A stretch of 64,000 nt of DNA from Desulfovibrio legallii (GTDB lineage: Bacteria > Desulfobacterota > Desulfovibrionia > Desulfovibrionales > Desulfovibrionaceae), in NCBI RefSeq assembly GCF_900102485.1, contig NZ_FNBX01000003.1, forward strand, positions 179,104 to 243,103, in the 5' to 3' direction. The notes beneath the pieces were generated by a model. It was not told where the DNA came from. It saw nothing but the letters and a program-made list of their open reading frames with translations, and did no database searches. The position numbers and the translations under genes are program-made. Every line of letters begins with the position of its first letter. Position 1 is the stretch's first letter. This document shows positions 60,997 through 64,000 of this stretch, piece by piece.

Positions 60997-62141
60997 GCTT
61001 CCTTGCTCCAGCTGATGAGTTTGTTTTTCAAATTCAGCACATCCTTGCCGCAAAGCACGCGCACGCCCATAGTGCGCGCCCGTTCCATGTCTCTGCTATC
61101 GAGAGGGCGCACCGAACAGAGCATGGCCCTGGTGAAGATGCCGCCGAGGCGTTCATGAAGTGAATCCACCTTATAGAGATCTGCGGACACTCTATTCTGT
61201 TGCGCGGCACCACTATCGGACATGACTGACGTTTTACATTCAATAGTGAACAGACGGTTGCGCGCGGTAAACAGGGCATCAAGTTCGTTCAGCACCCCTT
61301 CCCGCCGCACTCTGACTGAGGATGCAAAATCATTGATGATCCGTTCCATTTTCAACTTGAACAGCGTCATCCGCACATATTCTTCAAACCAAACGCCATT
61401 GCACCAGCGTCGTGCCGTTTCGTTGGGAAAGGCCACACAGCCGTTTCCTGTCAGCGCCATGCCCTCGCCTTTGCAAAGAGCCAACAGCTTTTCCCAGGTC
61501 CCGTCAGGTGCGCGGTTGTCGCGCGCACAACAGTTGGCATTGGTGGCATTCTCCGCCAGCCTGTTGAGATGGCCCAACGCCATTCCCCCCGCAGGGGTGC
61601 AGGCCAGCTCCAACAGACGCATAAGCGCCTCCCGGCGCGGGGCAGGTACGGGGTCTGCGTTGGCATTTTCCACATCAAAGCCGTTGGCCGTCAGCAAGTC
61701 TCGCACGGAGAGCACGTCCGGCAGGGGGGCATAGCGCCATGTACGGTCAATCTGGATGACCTGCTCTGCCGCTGTGTCGATGTAAAAGGCTGGAGTTCCG
61801 CAGGCATAGGCCCATTCCGAAGCTGCCAAAGCCATGAGCTTGGTGCCCCCCGTGAGATTCACCCCCAGTGATTCTCCGCCACAGTCTGCACGGATGGAGT
61901 CCAACACGGCATACATGGCGTCCTGCCCGTAGTTATCCTCCAGTGAGTATTCTGAGAAGGCGCACTGCCGCCCCCGCGCTTGCAGAGCCCTGCGCAACTG
62001 CTGTGCTGCGCTCCGCATAGTCGGGGTGACGACCGCGTGGATATAGGAAGGTTCTTTTCCCGGCAGGGACGCAGCCAACAATGTGGGCACCGCTTGGCCG
62101 GACACGAAGACAATGTGGTGTTGCAGGGCAGAAATGGGCAT
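60993..62141 (-). CDS. Card1/Can2-like CARF nuclease (DUF1887)
   Basis: A 382-residue effector. The CARF domain (1-150) has the cyclic-nucleotide motif NLTGGTKLMALAASEWAY (95-112). A winged-helix-like middle (about 165-240) leads to a PD-(D/E)xK nuclease domain: E253/E254 in GVWFEEYVRM, D288 in LNELDALFT and E301-x-K303 in TIECKT. This matches the DUF1887/Card1/Can2 proteins, nucleases switched on by cyclic tetra-adenylate that nick DNA and/or cut RNA. GGAG precedes the ATG. It follows the second cas2 gene by 34 nt. Confidence 0.9.
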   Translation of the reverse strand: MPISALQHHIVFVSGQAVPTLLAASLPGKEPSYIHAVVTPTMRSAAQQLRRALQARGRQCAFSEYSLEDNYGQDAMYAVLDSIRADCGGESLGVNLTGGTKLMALAASEWAYACGTPAFYIDTAAEQVIQIDRTWRYAPLPDVLSVRDLLTANGFDVENANADPVPAPRREALMRLLELACTPAGGMALGHLNRLAENATNANCCARDNRAPDGTWEKLLALCKGEGMALTGNGCVAFPNETARRWCNGVWFEEYVRMTLFKLKMERIINDFASSVRVRREGVLNELDALFTARNRLFTIECKTSVMSDSGAAQQNRVSADLYKVDSLHERLGGIFTRAMLCSVRPLDSRDMERARTMGVRVLCGKDVLNLKNKLISWSKEA

Positions 62142-62175
62142 GCAGACTCCAATTCTATCCCGGACCGGGACAGGG

Positions 62176-62463
62176 TCAAATAACCGTCCAGGGCAGCGGT
62201 TCGGACGCCTGCGGCAGGGTTGCCCCGCAGGCTCGCCGACGCCCCGCGCAGGACTCGCACAGCGGGAAGATTTTCACGCCGTCCTCCTCAGGGTCGATGA
62301 CCGCGGCCAAGCGGCACTGCAGCACCTGCAGGGTATGCTGGGTGAGGTATACCTCATACACGGACCTCTGTACGCGAACGCCGTAGTCCAGCACAATGGA
62401 AGCGGCGCGCGCGAGGCGTCTGTTGTCCGCTATATCGTACAGCACAAGATAGTGGCCGTCCAT
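62176..62463 (-). CDS. Cas2 paralogue (second copy)
   Basis: A 95-residue Cas2-like protein: YLVLYDIADNRRLARAASIV has the ferredoxin-fold strand with the conserved YDI.D, then YGVRVQRSVYEVYL. It keeps the late IFPLCESC and a C-terminal WTVI. The start ATG overlaps the stop of the first cas2 (TGATG), which decides against longer upstream frames. It differs at most positions from the neighbouring Cas2 yet shares the C-x2-C and the W-x-V-I end. It may form a heterodimer with the other Cas2 or replace it in integration. Confidence 0.88.
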   Translation of the reverse strand: MDGHYLVLYDIADNRRLARAASIVLDYGVRVQRSVYEVYLTQHTLQVLQCRLAAVIDPEEDGVKIFPLCESCAGRRRACGATLPQASEPLPWTVI

Positions 62464-62747
62464 CAGATAACCATCCAATCTGTTTGTGTCACGCGGATGC
62501 CCTGCCCCAAAATGATGGCACGGTGGGCGCAGCGGCGACACAAAGGGTAGATGACCACAGAATCCCAGGGCTGCATGTCGAGCGCCGCGGCCATACGCAG
62601 GACAGCGGCGAACTCTTTCTGCCCCAGCACACATTCAAAAACAGATTTTTGCGTGTGCAGTCCTTTTTCGCGGAGAAAACTGAAAAATTTACGGCGAGTC
62701 CTGTTATCGCTGATGTCATAGGCAATGAGCGCGTACATGGGTGTCAC
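62463..62747 (-). CDS. cas2: CRISPR-associated protein Cas2
   Basis: A 94-residue Cas2: YALIAYDISDNRTRRKFFSF has the conserved Asp, KGLHTQKSVFECVL is the second strand region, and IYPLCRRC is a C-x2-C near the end. Cas2 bridges two Cas1 dimers during spacer integration. The GTG at 62747 overlaps the cas1 stop as GTGA; an ATG three codons in (62738) is the alternative. Translation is coupled with cas1 and the second cas2. Confidence 0.93.
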   Translation of the reverse strand: MTPMYALIAYDISDNRTRRKFFSFLREKGLHTQKSVFECVLGQKEFAAVLRMAAALDMQPWDSVVIYPLCRRCAHRAIILGQGIRVTQTDWMVI

Positions 62748-63892
62748 CGCAGCATGAGGGGGAGATACGCGTCCGCTTCGCCCTCCACAAGACGGCGGTA
62801 TTGCCGGGCCTGGAACACAAGGGCGTCATTGTAGGTCATCTGCCGGTCCGCTGCAGGGTGGTGGAATTCCGTTTCCATTTTCCTTGCGAAGATTGTGAGC
62901 ACACGTTTGAATGCATCATGCCGCAAAAGCACGGGCGATCTGCCAGGCACATGCCCGCCCGGAGTCTCCTCCGTCTGTTCGCCTGCCAGGGCGCTGACAT
63001 CAGGCACGGAACACTGCGGCGTCATGGCTCCGAGTGGCTCCTGCAGGGCAGCCTGCTCTGCAGGATCGGCTGTCAGGAGTTCCTCCTGTGGTTCCGGTGC
63101 GGGCGCTTCAAAATCATTGCGGCCGAGCACTCGCAGATTAAACAGTGCGATGGTGAGTGTATCGGCCAGCATAGCGCGGAACTCCTCCACAAGGTCCAGC
63201 GGCAGGCATTGCCGCCCGTAAGTGGGCCTGTGCAAAGCCGCCGGGTAGGGGTCCAACCCTGCGATGCGCACTGCGGCACAGCAACGGTTGATGAGCAGGG
63301 TGTAAAGCAGTGACAACACGGCGTTGACCGGATCGGTGGGTGGGCGACGCACACGCCTTGTGAACCCCCAGTCTTCCGTAAAAGCCAGCGGCAAATGCTT
63401 GAAGTACAGGGCCGCACCGCTCCCCTCCAGTCCGCGCAGCGCGTCAAGGTCGTCGAGCGCGTCCGCCTTGCGCGCCAGCTCACGCAGGGCGGTAGCCGCC
63501 TCGCCCGCCTGCGGCTTTCCTCTCGCGCGCCTAATGCGGGCCATGACCGTGGCCTGGTTGGCGAGCTTGGCCTGTACGATGCGGCGCCCCACCTTCAGGC
63601 AGAAGGCCTGGTCGTCCATCAGGACGAACTGGCGCTTACGCAGAAAGACATTGGCTGGCTCCCTGCCGGACAGCCGCCCCATGTATCTGCCGTCCGCCCG
63701 CAAAAAGACCGTATCCACATCCTCGCGCAGCAGAAAAAGGAGAGCCGGAGGCGTCAGTTGCACATTGCCGAACAGGAGCAGTTGCTCCAACTGTTCCACA
63801 AAGAGGGTGCGCTTCATGTCCGGCGTGGAGACAATAAGCCGCTGCCCTTCGCGAGAAATTTTTGCGCCCTGTTCGCGGATGTAGGCAATCAT
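62744..63892 (-). CDS. cas1: CRISPR-associated integrase Cas1
   Basis: A 382-residue Cas1. The N-terminal beta domain runs to about residue 75. The catalytic all-alpha domain has the metal residues E156 (RGLEGSGAALYF), H221 (PAALHRPTYGRQ) and D233/E236 (LPLDLVEEFRAML). A Pro/Glu-rich insertion at about residues 262-320 separates the catalytic part from the final helices (HDAFKRVLTIFARKME) and is not present in typical Cas1. The ATG at 63892 is preceded by AAAGGGA, which lies inside a CRISPR-like repeat. Confidence 0.95.
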   Translation of the reverse strand: MIAYIREQGAKISREGQRLIVSTPDMKRTLFVEQLEQLLLFGNVQLTPPALLFLLREDVDTVFLRADGRYMGRLSGREPANVFLRKRQFVLMDDQAFCLKVGRRIVQAKLANQATVMARIRRARGKPQAGEAATALRELARKADALDDLDALRGLEGSGAALYFKHLPLAFTEDWGFTRRVRRPPTDPVNAVLSLLYTLLINRCCAAVRIAGLDPYPAALHRPTYGRQCLPLDLVEEFRAMLADTLTIALFNLRVLGRNDFEAPAPEPQEELLTADPAEQAALQEPLGAMTPQCSVPDVSALAGEQTEETPGGHVPGRSPVLLRHDAFKRVLTIFARKMETEFHHPAADRQMTYNDALVFQARQYRRLVEGEADAYLPLMLR

Positions 63893-64000
63893 GGACAGTC
63901 CCTTTGCGTATCAGGTCTTTTCCGTCCGGCGGCATGCCCCCATGACAAAGACCAACGCAGTTGAGTCACAATCCCTTTGTATTTCAGGTCTCTTTCTTCC
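63892..64000 (-). CRISPR. End of a CRISPR array running off the window
   Basis: Two 36-nt segments, 63892-63927 and 63965-64000, match at about 26 of 36 positions with the shared core ATCCCTTTG...TCAGGTCT and are exactly 73 nt apart, leaving a 37-nt spacer. On the minus strand the repeat ends GGGATTGTGAC, like the 3' tag of many CRISPR repeats, so the array is probably transcribed in the same direction as cas1. The copy next to cas1 is the more degenerate one, as expected for a terminal repeat. Only two copies are visible, so the repeat length is provisional. Confidence 0.75.

Noticed and set aside
59704..64000. Complete type III interference locus inside the window
   Set aside because: No cas10, csm or cmr gene is present here; only adaptation genes and CARF effectors are, so the system type is inferred.

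Overview
The window is a high-GC chromosomal segment from a sulfate-reducing Desulfovibrionaceae bacterium, most likely the Desulfovibrio desulfuricans/piger clade. The best evidence is a nonaheme cytochrome c operon (nine CxxCH motifs followed by a ferredoxin-like subunit, an NrfD-like membrane subunit and a 46-residue membrane peptide). Other supporting features are the sirC-hemX-hemA block, FmdE, HypC and a Desulfovibrio-type flgBC-fliEF cluster. Nearly all genes are tightly packed, with stop/start overlaps (ATGA, TGATG, GTGA), so most of the window is housekeeping operons.

Layout: 0-3.6 kb, minus-strand flagellar basal-body genes (flgB, flgC, fliE, fliF and a small FliF-tail-like gene) behind a convincing sigma-54 promoter. 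3.7-8.1 kb, siroheme/heme synthesis (sirC, hemX, hemA), a small unknown gene and tilS. 8.4-15 kb, fmdE and a metal-chelate uptake operon (TonB receptor, methyltransferase, binding protein, permease, ATPase). 15-24 kb, an AT-richer accessory region with two secreted unknown proteins and a serine/threonine partner-switching module: a STAS protein, a membrane SpoIIE-like protein that has lost metal ligands, a sigma-54 activator with an altered GAFTGA loop, and an RsbW-like kinase fused to a sensor and an intact SpoIIE phosphatase. A 36-nt inverted repeat flanks this module. 24-28.2 kb, lysA, a MATE transporter, a DUF2156 protein, YnfA and tRNA-Arg. 28.4-38.3 kb, a Tat-exported HD protein, alkaline phosphatase, a three-gene ABC system with a His-rich loop, folC, selA and an M18 aminopeptidase. 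38.5-45.7 kb, an outer-membrane barrel, an odd trio (binding protein without signal peptide, G3E-like GTPase, ABC ATPase without permease), trmFO, two small genes, tadA and a LOG protein. 46-49.7 kb, a beta-CASP nuclease, rsmD, coaD and miaA. 50-53.5 kb, the nonaheme cytochrome operon. 53.6-59.6 kb, hypC, ileS, lspA, a small membrane protein, a CpoB-like lipoprotein and cheZ.

The right end (59.7-64 kb) is the most notable accessory locus: a minus-strand CRISPR adaptation/signalling operon with cas1, two tandem and diverged cas2 genes, a Card1/Can2-like CARF nuclease and a CARF-HEPN ribonuclease of the Cas02710 type. The genes are nearly all translationally coupled. Two repeat copies 73 nt apart sit at the cas1 5' end, and the array runs off the window. 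The last degenerate repeat appears to supply the cas1 ribosome binding site. The CARF effectors imply a cyclic-oligoadenylate-producing Cas10 complex outside this window.

Dispersed repeats of roughly 120-150 bp with shared ends and variable cores sit exactly in intergenic gaps at 19.6, 29.6 and 38.3 kb, with a partial copy at 17.2 kb. All function calls come from motif recognition by eye; no database search was run.
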